From the NCBI GenBank assembly GCA_020026275.1, contig JAHHQQ010000001.1, positions 1 to 64,000 of the forward strand: a DNA stretch of 64,000 nucleotides, read 5' to 3'. How positions within the stretch are numbered: the stretch's first letter is position 1; every line of letters starts with the position of its first letter. This stretch comes from Bacteroidales bacterium. Its GTDB lineage: Bacteria; Bacteroidota; Bacteroidia; Bacteroidales; UBA932. Under the pieces are notes generated by a model. The model worked only from the letters and a program-made list of their open reading frames with translations, was not told where the DNA came from and did no database searches. The position numbers were made by a program, and so were the translations under genes. Positions 50,518-60,500 of the stretch are shown here, one piece after another.

Positions 50518-51123
50518 TCAGGAAATTTCTTCTCCAGAAGTATGCTTTTCCTTCAATTTCGCTTCTTTCTGACGCTGACTCTCTATCACAGAACGAATCT
50601 TATGCATTGCCCGTGTCAAATGAACTTCAAGTGTTTTGACAGAAATGGACAAGAAATCTGCGGCTTCCTTATGAGAAAACCCATCCTCTCGAACCAATTT
50701 GAATGCAAGTTTGCATTTAGGCGGGAGCATTTCAATCGCGTTATTCAATTCCTGTACATCTTCAATCTTGATGACATTGTCTTCTGGCGAACTGACTGTA
50801 TCTACATAAAGTTCAACTGGAATTTCATCTATATTGACCGTATTCAGATTCCGTTTACGAAGAAAATTCAAGGCCTTGTATTTGGCCATCCGGAACAAAT
50901 ATCCTTCAAAATTGTTCACAACCAGCAATTCCGTCTTCTGTTGCCAAATGGAATAAAAAACATCCGATACCAATTCTGAAACCGCATCTGTATCCCTCAC
51001 ATACATACCTATGTACCGATATAGCCTCATATGATACATCTTGATAAGATTCCGCAACGCTTCGGTAGAGGAATTATATGCCAGTTCATTAATTATGTTA
51101 TCCAAATCTGTACGTTGCATCAT
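50518..51123 (-). CDS. RNA polymerase ECF sigma factor (FecI-like)
   Basis: The 201-residue protein has region 2 (MRLYRYIGMYVRDTDAVSELVSDVFYSIWQQ, FEGYLFRMAKYKALNFLRK, about residues 29-90) and region 4 with the helix-turn-helix (FKLVREDGFSHKEAADFLSISVKTLEVHLTRAMHKIR, about residues 139-175). It should direct transcription of the PUL when FecR and SusC detect glycan. Two adjacent ATGs (51123, 51120) are possible. It heads the eight-gene minus-strand operon. Confidence 0.95.
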   Translation of the reverse strand: MMQRTDLDNIINELAYNSSTEALRNLIKMYHMRLYRYIGMYVRDTDAVSELVSDVFYSIWQQKTELLVVNNFEGYLFRMAKYKALNFLRKRNLNTVNIDEIPVELYVDTVSSPEDNVIKIEDVQELNNAIEMLPPKCKLAFKLVREDGFSHKEAADFLSISVKTLEVHLTRAMHKIRSVIESQRQKEAKLKEKHTSGEEIS

Positions 51124-51206
51124 TTATCCGAATACGCCATCATACCACGATGCTTTAAACAATAAAGTACCATCATGGATGAAAATCTAATTGCCAATTT
51201 ATTCAA

Positions 51207-51214
51207 CAAAAATA
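51207..51214 (-). promoter_or_regulatory. Putative -7 element ahead of ECF sigma gene
   Basis: Read on the minus strand this is TATTTTTG, matching TAnnTTTG, about 84 bases before the sigma start codon. No clear -33 element was seen; an A/T-run lies there instead. An ECF-type promoter could also be present and would not show this pattern. Confidence 0.35.
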
Positions 51215-51263
51215 GTAATTTTTTTTTATTGTCATGATTACATGGCCCAACTGGCACTACATA

Positions 51264-51293
51264 TTGTTTCGGATTATCAATTGATTATTTTTG
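51264..51293 (+). promoter_or_regulatory. Putative promoter of the lipoprotein gene at 51324
   Basis: TTG (51264-51266) and TATTTTTG (51286-51293) are 19 bases apart, a good match to the Bacteroidetes primary consensus, ending about 30 bases before the ATG. Confidence 0.65.
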
Positions 51294-51323
51294 TCTTTAC
51301 AACATCTTAAAAAATAACAATTC

Positions 51324-52310
51324 ATGAAAATTTTATTGATCATCTTATCGATTTGCTTGCCGGCTTGCCTTTCTTCTTGTACTCCCAAAAAAACCGAGAA
51401 CCCTCCAGCTTCCTCTATCGACAGCACTGAAAAGATAAACTACGAAGGTGGCGTAGTTGTCGCAGAACAGGATTCCAGAGGAATTGTCATCACAGACAAA
51501 AAATTCAACGAAATATGGAAATGGACACCTGATGATATAGGCATCTGTTCGGGAGACCCCAAGTATAACTGGTTCCACAACACCAGTGAAGTGAAACCCG
51601 TCTTCAACAATACCCATATTCTTGCGACCTTCTCAGGTGGTGCGGTTCTCCTGATAAGGATTCACGACAAAAAAGTCATCTTTATGGCAAAAGCCGGAGT
51701 CAATCCTCACTCCGCCGAATTGCTTCCTGACGGAAACATCGTTACCGTTTCTTCTACCGATGCCACCATGTCCACTTTTGTCGTTACCGGACACGATGAA
51801 AATCCGAAAGCATACGACACCTACAATGTGCCGTCTGCCCATAACGTAGTATGGGACAATGAACGCCAGCTTCTCTACACGACCACAGAGCAAGGTATCT
51901 ACTCCTACCGATACAATATGGACAAAAACCGGCCATGCCTTTCCGACAAGAACTTGGAATGCGAGATTCCAAGTTCTGACCATTGCGGCCATGACCTGTA
52001 TCCTGTAACCTGCGAGAAAAATATGCTATGGATGACAACCAATGAACATGTATTCAAATACGATGTCGTCCAAAAGAATCTGATTGAGGTCAATGACTTT
52101 TATGCGATCAAAAGTGTCAGTGACAACTACGACGGAAGGGTCCTTATGCTCAAGCCGACCAATCCGGATGGTTGGTCTTCCGAAGGAGCCATTGACATTG
52201 CCGGAAAAAATGTATTTACTATTCCTGGGACCAAAATCTATAAATTGAGATGGATGGCAGACAATACTTTCAGCTATCCGAAAGAACATGAGCCTAACTA
52301 TAAGCAGTAA
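51324..52310 (+). CDS. Beta-propeller-like lipoprotein, function unknown
   Basis: The 328-residue protein starts with a lipobox (LPACLSSC; Cys 19). The body has repeated short motifs of the type VVWDNERQLLYTTTEQGIYSY and AELLPDGNIVTVSSTDATMSTFVV, suggesting a beta-propeller of about six or seven blades. DUF6528-type proteins look like this; I am not certain of the assignment. It is divergent from the ECF sigma gene and convergent with GH20. It may be a surface glycan-binding or lyase-associated propeller. Conserved His in PSAHNVV and SDHCGHDLYPV could bind metal. Confidence 0.7.
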   Translation: MKILLIILSICLPACLSSCTPKKTENPPASSIDSTEKINYEGGVVVAEQDSRGIVITDKKFNEIWKWTPDDIGICSGDPKYNWFHNTSEVKPVFNNTHILATFSGGAVLLIRIHDKKVIFMAKAGVNPHSAELLPDGNIVTVSSTDATMSTFVVTGHDENPKAYDTYNVPSAHNVVWDNERQLLYTTTEQGIYSYRYNMDKNRPCLSDKNLECEIPSSDHCGHDLYPVTCEKNMLWMTTNEHVFKYDVVQKNLIEVNDFYAIKSVSDNYDGRVLMLKPTNPDGWSSEGAIDIAGKNVFTIPGTKIYKLRWMADNTFSYPKEHEPNYKQ

Positions 52311-52355
52311 ACCATTTAGGGGCAGGCAAGATATTCTGGAGCCTGATCCAGTCAC

Positions 52356-52388
52356 AAAAAACCGGAAGATTCTATCTCCCGGTTTTTA
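52356..52388. terminator. Bidirectional terminator between convergent genes
   Basis: ACCGGAAGAT (52361-52370) pairs with ATCTCCCGGT (52374-52383) with one mismatch, flanked by A-runs on the left and T-runs on the right, so it can end both the plus-strand lipoprotein gene and the minus-strand GH20 gene. Confidence 0.88.
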
Positions 52389-52402
52389 TTTTTTTGTATT
52401 TT

Positions 52403-54652
52403 CTATTCGAAATTTTCAGAAATGACCTTACGCAAGAAAACATGTCCTGTAATGCTTTCCCCACCTTCACAATCTGCCTCCATATCTATAAAATATTGCG
52501 TTCCAGCCTCAAATCCCTTGACTTCAAAAGGAATTACCACGGGAGAAGATTTTGCATTGAACCGCAATTCTGCAGGGAATTCATTTATCACCTCGTTCTT
52601 CTTGTAAATTCGAACTTTCCTGACATATACTGTCCCTTCTCCATGAATAGGAACCAGTGCCATTTCATAGAGGCCGTCAGAAATAATTTTTCCGGAACAT
52701 TCAAAACACCAAATTGCTGTTTTCTTCTGGAAAGTATAAGGTTTCCAAGTCACTACATGATTGCCGTATTGTTTATATTCTTCATAATCCGGCTTTTCAT
52801 ATATAGGAAGTGAGAAATGCCTTGGTGTTACAAATGTAGAAGCGCGGAAGTTTGACTTGTTCTTCACAAAAACCGGCTCTTCATACAATGGTGAATGTGA
52901 AGTCGGATATGATCCATCTATCGTATATCTAATCTCGGAACCTGCAACTGATGGACTCAAAGTATAGGTATATCCGCCCTTCGGATCCATTTTACGTATA
53001 TAGAAAGGTTCTGGCACTCTATAATTACATCCCTTATAATCCAGACGAGAATAATGATGTGCGAGGCGAGAGGTAAAATCATCAAAATTTCTGTCAGCAG
53101 ATTTGCACCAGGCCACCTCGGACAAAGCAATCAGACGAGGGAAAGTCAGATACTCAGCATAATTCTCGGAACGATTCTCGTCCAAATATGGAATTTCCCT
53201 GAGGACATCACCATGAATAAACTGATCACTCCAAAAACATGCCTGCACTCCCAATACATCTGAAGAGGCTGAATAATCCCCAATTGGCAAAGAATACGTC
53301 TTTTGCAAAGAAATAGGTGGCATCCATGAAGCCGCCTTGACTTCTCCAGGAGTTGCACTCTCTGGAAAATCAAAATACATATGTGTGGCAGGAATCATAA
53401 TAGCTTTATGAGGTGTTCCTTTTACTTTGAGCGTATCACTTGCATTATGCCAGAACAGACTGACAACAGGTGTGTCGATTTCACCTCTCAAGATAATTTC
53501 TTCCCAACCGACAGCCTTCTTTCCTTTCTGGGCCAACAATGAAGCCACTCTATTGGTCAGATATCCTTGAAGTTGTGATGCTTTCATAAAGCCATGCTCC
53601 TCCATTACTTTCCGACACTCCGGACATTTTTCCCAACGCTCATAATTAGCTTCATCCCCACCAATATTTATATACTTGGACGGAAACAATGCAATCGTTT
53701 CATCCAACACATCCTCCAAGAACTGGAAAGTGGTTTCCTTTCCGACACAGAGAAGATCCCTACTTATAAAGTGATGTGACGGAATCTGATGCTGCTGCCC
53801 TGTACAGGAGAGCCATGGATAGGCAACTATTGCAGACAAGACATGTGCAGGGAATTCTATTTCAGGAATAATCTCGACTCCCCGAACAGCCGCGTATGCA
53901 ACTATTTCACGAATGTCTTCTTGAGTATAATAGCCCCCCATCGGATAAGTACCCGTTTTTGCCCAAGCACCTTCTTCTGTCAATTTAGGATATTTCTTTA
54001 TTTCCAAACGCCAACCAGAATCATCAATAAAATGGAACTGCAATTTGTTAAGTTTATACATCGCCATCATGTCAATATATTTCTTCACAAATTCTTTGTC
54101 AAAGAAATACCGGGCAACGTCCAGCATCATGCCCCTCCATGGACGTTCTGGTGCATCCTCTATATGGACAGGCTGCGCTTCCCAGCAAACACCATCCTTG
54201 ATATGAGAAGAATAAATCTCCTCTGGAAACAGCTGGAGCAATGTTTGAAGGCCATAAAAAGCACCTGCGGCATCACGGCATCCAATTACAGCACGACGAG
54301 CATCCACATCCAGCATATAGCCTTCCGGAACCAGCACAGAAAGAGTATCTCTCATCAAAGAAACACCTTTGGAGGCAGGCATTTTTTTCCCTGCTCTCTC
54401 AACAATCTTCAAATCGTATCCTGTAGAACGATGGACGGCTTCACGGAAATACTCTGCCTGAGCGGATAAGCCCTTTTCGAAATATATCACACTTTCCGGT
54501 GAAAGGACATATCCTTTCCCCTCCTTGATGTGCATGACGGATGGTTTTGGAATCACAGAAGGCACTTCATTTTCGGTTCCGAAAGCACAGATTCTTCCCC
54601 CAAACAATGAAAATATGCCAATCAACAACAACAGAAATCGATTTCTTTTCAT
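52403..54652 (-). CDS. Beta-N-acetylhexosaminidase, GH20 family
   Basis: GH20 enzymes hydrolyse terminal GlcNAc or GalNAc using substrate-assisted catalysis. The 749-residue protein has a signal peptide (FLLLLIGIFSLFGGRICAF), a GH20b N-terminal domain, and the catalytic barrel with HFIDDSGWRLEIKKYP, EIIPEIEFPAHV and the Asp-Glu pair in GGDEANYERW (Asp333, Glu334). A C-terminal accessory beta domain (about residues 580-749) includes IRYTIDGSYPTSHSPLY. It is probably periplasmic, in line with sequential HexNAc removal after import by the neighbouring SusCD. It is near, but not in, the sigma-SusCD operon. Confidence 0.93.
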   Translation of the reverse strand: MKRNRFLLLLIGIFSLFGGRICAFGTENEVPSVIPKPSVMHIKEGKGYVLSPESVIYFEKGLSAQAEYFREAVHRSTGYDLKIVERAGKKMPASKGVSLMRDTLSVLVPEGYMLDVDARRAVIGCRDAAGAFYGLQTLLQLFPEEIYSSHIKDGVCWEAQPVHIEDAPERPWRGMMLDVARYFFDKEFVKKYIDMMAMYKLNKLQFHFIDDSGWRLEIKKYPKLTEEGAWAKTGTYPMGGYYTQEDIREIVAYAAVRGVEIIPEIEFPAHVLSAIVAYPWLSCTGQQHQIPSHHFISRDLLCVGKETTFQFLEDVLDETIALFPSKYINIGGDEANYERWEKCPECRKVMEEHGFMKASQLQGYLTNRVASLLAQKGKKAVGWEEIILRGEIDTPVVSLFWHNASDTLKVKGTPHKAIMIPATHMYFDFPESATPGEVKAASWMPPISLQKTYSLPIGDYSASSDVLGVQACFWSDQFIHGDVLREIPYLDENRSENYAEYLTFPRLIALSEVAWCKSADRNFDDFTSRLAHHYSRLDYKGCNYRVPEPFYIRKMDPKGGYTYTLSPSVAGSEIRYTIDGSYPTSHSPLYEEPVFVKNKSNFRASTFVTPRHFSLPIYEKPDYEEYKQYGNHVVTWKPYTFQKKTAIWCFECSGKIISDGLYEMALVPIHGEGTVYVRKVRIYKKNEVINEFPAELRFNAKSSPVVIPFEVKGFEAGTQYFIDMEADCEGGESITGHVFLRKVISENFE

Positions 54653-55015
54653 ATTTGAACTATTATTAATTATTATGATTGTTCATATATCCTACCACAT
54701 GAACCAAGCATAATCCAATGAACTAATCTCTTGATTCAAAAGTTCATGCCTGGAATTATTTTTTGAAAACCGTCCCGACAGGGACCGACAAAAACAACTT
54801 TCTATTAAAGATAGTAACATAAAAACCAAAATCTTCTTACTCTCATTTTTAAAAAATTTAAATGCAATATATTAATTATCAATTTATTATAAATCATTGC
54901 GATTTAATCGATAAAAATATTTACTTTGCAGGAAATTGTGTCATGTGAAATCATATTTCAGATATGACATCCATTGTACAACACTATTAACGAAACAATC
55001 AAAATTAAAAAACAG
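54653..55015. other. AT-rich divergent intergenic region
   Basis: This region lies between the GH20 gene (minus) and the second histidine phosphatase (plus). It is very AT-rich and contains no supported gene. A weak promoter candidate for the phosphatase is at 54897-54928; no clear promoter for GH20 was recognised. The rest holds nothing I can name. Confidence 0.6.
54897..54928 (+). promoter_or_regulatory. Weak promoter candidate of second histidine phosphatase
   Basis: TTG (54897-54899) and TTACTTTG (54921-54928; one mismatch to TAnnTTTG) are 21 bases apart, about 87 bases before the ATG at 55016. Confidence 0.35.
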
Positions 55016-56371
55016 ATGCTGAAAGATTTGAAAAGAAATCAGACATGGAAGCCGACGGCCACTATTGCGGCAATAGCCATCATATTGTCGTGCATGAACT
55101 TCCAGCCATCCTATGCCCAGTCAAAAGAACTTGCCGATTCTCCAAAATTTGAAAGATATTTGGAAGAAGATCCTGCCAGAGCTGCCGGATTCTATCATCA
55201 ATACGAAGTTCCAACTGCCTCTGATTCAAAAGTGCCCAAACGCCCCAAAGGATATGAGGCATTTTATATTAGTCACTACGGACGACACGGTTGCCGCTGG
55301 CATACCTCTGAGATGAAATATAAAGGAACTCTTGAAATTCTAGAAAACGCTCACAATAAAGGGCTTCTGACACAAATTGGTGAACGCTTTCTATCCGATA
55401 TGAAAATAGTTGCAGATGATGCACAGGATCGATATGGAGATCTTTCTCCAAAAGGCGCAAGAACCCATAAAGGGATTGCCGACAGAATGTATGGAAACTA
55501 CCCGGAAGTCTTCAAGCCTGGTGCAAAAATTGATTCCAAATCAACAATTATTGTCAGATGCGTACTCAGTATGGCAGCCTTCAACGAAGGCCTTAAAGAA
55601 CATGAACCTAGACTAGAGATTAGTCGCCAGGCCAGCCAAAAATATATGTGCTATATGGCCAATCATGTAAAATCTCCCTATGGCAAGGAAATGAGCAGCG
55701 TCAGTGACAGTCTCAGAAAAGAATACATTCCCACAGAAAGATTTATGAAATCACTATTCAAAGACAGTGGTGCTTTTCTGAAAGGCCAAATCAGAGATGA
55801 ACAATCTTTACTTTATGACTGCTTTGAAATGGCAGCAATGATGCAGAACATCGACTATTTAAACAAAGATCTGTATTACATCTTCGACCACGAAGAAATA
55901 ATTGGACTTTGGAAATATATGAACGCATGGGCCTACATGAACATGGGACCTGCTGAACGATATGGAGATGTCCACATTTGCGCCGCCAAACCACTTCTTG
56001 AAAATATTCTACAAAGTGCAGACGATGTCATTTCTGGTAAAAATGATATAGCCGCCACTCTCAGATTCGGACATGATTCCAATATCATTCCTCTTTATGC
56101 CCTGATGGGAATCGAAGGAGCATCTGCACGCGTTCCTGTAAGAGATGCCGCTGACAACTGGAATCTTTCATTTGTCTCTCCGATGGCTACGAATATCCAA
56201 TTCATCTTCTTCCGCCCCAAAAAAAGCAAAGAGAAACAATTGCAGCCCTCCGACATCAGAGTGCGAGTTCTGATGAATGAGAGAGATGCGGCACTTCCGA
56301 TCAAAGGAGCTCCATTTTATAATTGGACAGATTTGAAAACCTACTTGGTCAATCGGTTGAAATCCGAGTAG
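55016..56371 (+). CDS. Histidine-type (acid) phosphatase, second copy
   Basis: The 451-residue protein is a paralogue of the PUL phosphatase at 41064, with the same order of motifs: AAGFYHQYEVP, YISHYGRHGCRW (catalytic His91), DLSPKGARTHKGIADRMYGNYPEVF, IVRCVLSMAAFNEG, FGHDSNIIPL and PFYNWTDLKTYLV. The N-terminus has a signal-like hydrophobic stretch (TIAAIAIILSCMNFQPSYAQ). ATG 55016 was chosen; a TTG at 54974 would only lengthen the signal region. It is a monocistronic unit facing away from GH20 and ended by a strong hairpin. Two such phosphatases at one locus imply more than one phosphate position or two cellular sites. Confidence 0.9.
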   Translation: MLKDLKRNQTWKPTATIAAIAIILSCMNFQPSYAQSKELADSPKFERYLEEDPARAAGFYHQYEVPTASDSKVPKRPKGYEAFYISHYGRHGCRWHTSEMKYKGTLEILENAHNKGLLTQIGERFLSDMKIVADDAQDRYGDLSPKGARTHKGIADRMYGNYPEVFKPGAKIDSKSTIIVRCVLSMAAFNEGLKEHEPRLEISRQASQKYMCYMANHVKSPYGKEMSSVSDSLRKEYIPTERFMKSLFKDSGAFLKGQIRDEQSLLYDCFEMAAMMQNIDYLNKDLYYIFDHEEIIGLWKYMNAWAYMNMGPAERYGDVHICAAKPLLENILQSADDVISGKNDIAATLRFGHDSNIIPLYALMGIEGASARVPVRDAADNWNLSFVSPMATNIQFIFFRPKKSKEKQLQPSDIRVRVLMNERDAALPIKGAPFYNWTDLKTYLVNRLKSE

Positions 56372-56389
56372 TTCAATTCTATCCTATAT

Positions 56390-56430
56390 GACAAAATAGC
56401 GGTGAAGTTCAACTTCATCGCTATTTTGTC
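56390..56430. terminator. Bidirectional terminator between phosphatase gene and lspA
   Basis: A near-perfect inverted repeat of about 19-20 bp, GACAAAATAGCGGTGAAG... against ...CTTCATCGCTATTTTGTC with one G-T pair and a tiny loop, spans 56390-56430. A/T-rich ends on both sides suit termination of both convergent genes. Confidence 0.9.
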
Positions 56431-56470
56431 ATAATTCAATCGTTTCCTGACCCGAAGAACCGGACAAAAG

Positions 56471-57124
56471 TCATTTCTGATTCTCATTTTCTTCTGAAAA
56501 GAAGAATCTGTACTGGAAGAAAAGCAAATAGACCGCACCTACTGAGACACAGGAATCTGCGAAATTGAATACAGGTTCAAAGAACACAAAACGATTTCCT
56601 CCGACAAATGGCATCCATTCAGGCCAATATGTATCAATCAGAGGAAAATAGAACATATCTACCACTTTGCCGAACAGCACAGGAGCATAACTTCCGCCAA
56701 AACTTGCCACTTCTGCAGTTGTTGAAGCGGAAAAAATCTGTCCATACAGCAGACTGTCTATGATATTGCCGAAGGCACCTGCGGCAATCACCGTAAGACC
56801 GACCAATGCTCCTGTCGGAACAGCTGCCGATATGCCGGACGGACCTCTTCTGCCCTTGTGCACAAGAGAACTGATCCACCAGCAGAGAAAACCGAAAAGA
56901 CCGATACGGAAAATAGACAAACAGGCCTTTCCGACATTCCCTCCGAACTTCATTCCGAAAGCCATGCCTTCATTCTCGACAAAAAGAATCTTGAACCAGT
57001 CCCCCAGCACATTGAAATTCTCACCTATGCACATATTTGTCTTGACCAGAATCTTGATGACCTGGTCAATGACAACTAAAATAATTCCAAGGATAAGTAA
57101 TTTCTTACCTTTAGAAATTCTCAT
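56471..57124 (-). CDS. lspA: Lipoprotein signal peptidase (signal peptidase II)
   Basis: LspA cleaves the signal of diacylglyceryl-modified prolipoproteins, needed here for the many lipoproteins in the window. The 217-residue protein is longer than E. coli LspA (164), mainly by an insert, as in other Bacteroidetes. It has about four membrane spans, the early VIDQVIKIL and FKILFVENEGMAFGM, and both catalytic aspartates in GNIIDSLLYG and FNFADSCVSVG. It is third in an ileS-dksA-lspA operon, 22 bases after the preceding gene. Confidence 0.95.
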   Translation of the reverse strand: MRISKGKKLLILGIILVVIDQVIKILVKTNMCIGENFNVLGDWFKILFVENEGMAFGMKFGGNVGKACLSIFRIGLFGFLCWWISSLVHKGRRGPSGISAAVPTGALVGLTVIAAGAFGNIIDSLLYGQIFSASTTAEVASFGGSYAPVLFGKVVDMFYFPLIDTYWPEWMPFVGGNRFVFFEPVFNFADSCVSVGAVYLLFFQYRFFFSEENENQK

Positions 57125-57146
57125 ATTCCGTCAGTATTAGATACCG

Positions 57147-57563
57147 TTAATTTTTGCCTGATTTAGCCAACATTTCTTTGGCTTCCACAGTCAAAGTTGC
57201 ATGAGGAACCAATTTGAGTCTTTCCTTAGGTATCAACTTTCCTGTAACACGGCAAATTCCATAAGTCTTATTCTCAATACGGACCAGAGCCCCTTCCAGA
57301 TTCTGTATGAACTTATACTGTCTCTGTGCAAGCTGGCTGGCCTCTTCCTTGGACAACTGCATAGCCCCATCATCTTCCACTGTCTTGAAGGATGGAGTGG
57401 TATCTTCTATATCGTTGCTGCCATTATGCATGATTACGTCACGAAGAGTATTGTATTCCTTACGTGCCTTGTCAAGCATATCATTGATAATCACTTTGAA
57501 TTCTGCCAATTCCTCGTCACTATAGCGAGTCTTTGAATTTTCCTGTTCTTCCATTTTACTCAT
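57147..57563 (-). CDS. TraR/DksA-like protein with degenerate zinc finger
   Basis: The 138-residue protein has the coiled-coil N-terminal half of DksA-like factors (LAEFKVIINDMLDKARKEYNTLRDVI) and a C-terminal finger region (YGICRVTGKLIPKERLKLVPHATLTV). The usual four cysteines are mostly gone: only Cys in GICRV remains, so zinc binding is unlikely. Related proteins of this phylum show the same loss. It would act in the RNA polymerase secondary channel. It is one base after ileS and 22 bases before lspA, so cotranscribed. Confidence 0.9.
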   Translation of the reverse strand: MSKMEEQENSKTRYSDEELAEFKVIINDMLDKARKEYNTLRDVIMHNGSNDIEDTTPSFKTVEDDGAMQLSKEEASQLAQRQYKFIQNLEGALVRIENKTYGICRVTGKLIPKERLKLVPHATLTVEAKEMLAKSGKN

Positions 57564-57564
57564 A

Positions 57565-60500
57565 TTAAGCGGTTCGTGTTACTAAAATCTTGATTTGAGT
57601 CTCATTCCATTCAACATCGGCAGCATTTGCCTCTGCTACAGAAAGATCCTCCAATTCAACAGCTACCGACAATGTCTGTGCGGCGACATATTCACGATAT
57701 ACCGCGAGAGATGTTTCAATTTCCTCCTTTTCTGCTCCCGACGCATATATCTTCACATTTACTTTGTCTGTAACATCAAAATCATTGTCTTTTCTCAGAT
57801 TCTGTATTCTGTTGATCAGCTCACGAGCGGTCCCTTCCTGCTTCAAGTCCTCTGAAACCTCTATATCAAGAGCGATTGTCAACGGACCATCCGTAGCAAC
57901 AAGCCAACCTGGCATATCTTCAGAAGAGATCTGATAGTCCTCTGGCCGGAGAGTCACCTCGCCAGATGCAAGATTCAATATATATGCCTTGTCTTCAGTT
58001 TGCGCATTCTGAACAGCAGAGATCTCCTGCTGATCCAATTTTGCGAAAGCTGCAGCAATTTCCTTCATCTGTTTGCCGTACACTTTTCCAAGAGTCTTGA
58101 AGTTCGGCTTGATCTTCTTGGTGATGATGCCTGTCGTGTCAGAGATGAACTCCGCTTCCTTGACATTGACTTCACCCAAAATGATTTCCTTCACCTTTTC
58201 CAGCTGGACTTTCACTTTTTCTGAAATCACTGGAACCATAATCTTGGAAAGTGGCTGACGGACCTTGATATTGACCTTACGTCTGAGGGCAAGAACCATA
58301 GAAGAAGCTCTCTGAGCCAGTTCCATTCTTTCCTCCAGGTCCTTGTCGATCACACTTTCATTTTCCTGAGGCATCAGGACATAGTGCACAGACTCCATAC
58401 CGTCCGGCACCAGATCCAGATAAAGCTGGTCCATATAAAATGGTGCGACAGGTGCTGAAAGTATGGCGATGTTGACCAATACCTCGTGAAGAGTCTGGTA
58501 GGCTGCCAGTTTCTCATCATTCATGGCACCGCCCCAGAATCTCTTTCTGTTGAGACGTACATACCAGTTGCTGAGATGGTCACAGACAAATTCCTGAATC
58601 ATACGGCCGGCATCGCAGACGTCATAGTCCTCATAGCTTGCCTTCACATCTTTGATGAGCGTGTTCATCAAAGAAATGATCCAACGGTCAATCTCAGGAC
58701 GCTGCTCATAAGGGATGGCTGGTGCCTTCGGATCAAAATGATCCACATTCGCATAAAGTGCGAAGAAAGAGTAGGTATTGTAGAGAGTGCCGAAGAATTT
58801 TCTTCTGACTTCGTCCACTCCAGTCTCATCAAATCTCAAGTTGTCCCATGGCTGGGCATTGGTCAGCATGTACCAGCGGAGGGCATCTGCACCAAATTTG
58901 TCCAATTCGATGAATGGATCGACCGCATTGCCCAGACGCTTGCTCATCTTGTCTCCGTTCTTGTCCAGAACCAGACCGTTGGAGATGACTCGCTTGAAGG
59001 CAGGGGAACCGCTGATCATGGTATGGATGGCATGGAGTGTATAGAACCAGCCACGTGTCTGGTCCACACCTTCCGCGATGAAGTCTGCCGTACAGCCGAA
59101 ACGGGAAGAATGCTCATTTCTGAGTCCTTCCTGAGCATAAGGCATGGCACCGGAATCGAACCACACGTCAATCAGGTCTGTCTCACGCACCATCTTCCGA
59201 CCAGTGTCAGATACCAGGAAGATGTTGTCCACATAAGGTCTGTGGATATCAATCTTGTCATAGTTTTCCAAGGACATGTCTTCCGGGTCGAAGCCTTTCT
59301 CCTTGAATGGATTGGAGGTCATGATACCGGCTGCGACCGCCTTGTCGATTTCATTGTAGAGTTCCTTGATGGAACCGATGCATTTCTCTTCTTTACCGTC
59401 TTCTGTTCTCCAGATTGGAAGTGGAGTTCCCCAGAAACGGCTTCTGGAAAGATTCCAGTCCTGGATGTTCTCAAGCCACTGTCCGAAACGGCCGGTACCG
59501 GTAGATTCCGGTTTCCAGGTGATGGTCTTGTTCAATGCGACCATCTGGTCCTTCACGGCAGTTGTCTTGATGAACCAGGCATCCAGTGGGAAGTACAGCA
59601 CAGGTTTGTCTGTTCTCCAGCTGTGAGGATAGCTGTGGACGTGCTTCTGGATCTTGAAGGCACGGCCATCCATCTTCATCATCATGCATATGTCCACGTC
59701 CAGCGTTGGAGCATCTGCAGGGATGCTGTCATCAAATGCGTTCTTCACATAGCGGCCGGCGAATTCAGCATAGCTTGGATCCACTTGGGTCTTCACATAC
59801 TCCGGATCCAGATCCTCAATAGGATAGAAACGGCCGGAGCGGTCCACCTGAGCCTGACGGTCTCTGTTCTTGTCGAGCACCATCATCGGTGGAATATTGA
59901 AATTGACAGCAACCTTCTTGTCATCGGCACCGAATGTCGGAGCGATGTGGACGATACCGGTACCGTCCTCTACGGTCACATAGTCACCGGAAATCACTCT
60001 GAAAGCTTCACCCTCCAATGGCTTGAACCATGGAATCAGCTGATGGTAGCTGATGCCGACCAGTTCGGAACCTTTGAAAGTGCCATCCAGCACCTTGAAA
60101 GGAACCAGCTTGTCCCCCGGCTTATAGTCTTCCAATGAAACCTCAGCCGCCTTCGGACTGAACCAGGCATTCACCAGAGCCTTGGCAACAATATAGATGG
60201 CCTCATTCCCCGAATAAGGGTTGAATGAACGCACTCTGACATATTCGATATTCGGACCGACACAAAGGGCGGTATTGGAAGGAAGTGTCCATGGTGTGGT
60301 AGTCCATGCCAGGAAATAGACTGGCAAGGTCTCACAACCGTATACGATCTGGGACTTCTCGTTCTTGATCACTTCAAACTGGCAAGTCACAGTCGTATCT
60401 GTCACATCCTTGTAACAACCTGGTTGATTCAGTTCATGAGAACTCAATCCAGTACCATCTGACGGAGAATATGGCTGGATGGAATATCCCTTGTAGAGAA

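Noticed and set aside
58486..60138. Long plus-strand frame opposite ileS
   Set aside because: It is an antisense shadow of the isoleucyl-tRNA synthetase with no protein-like features.
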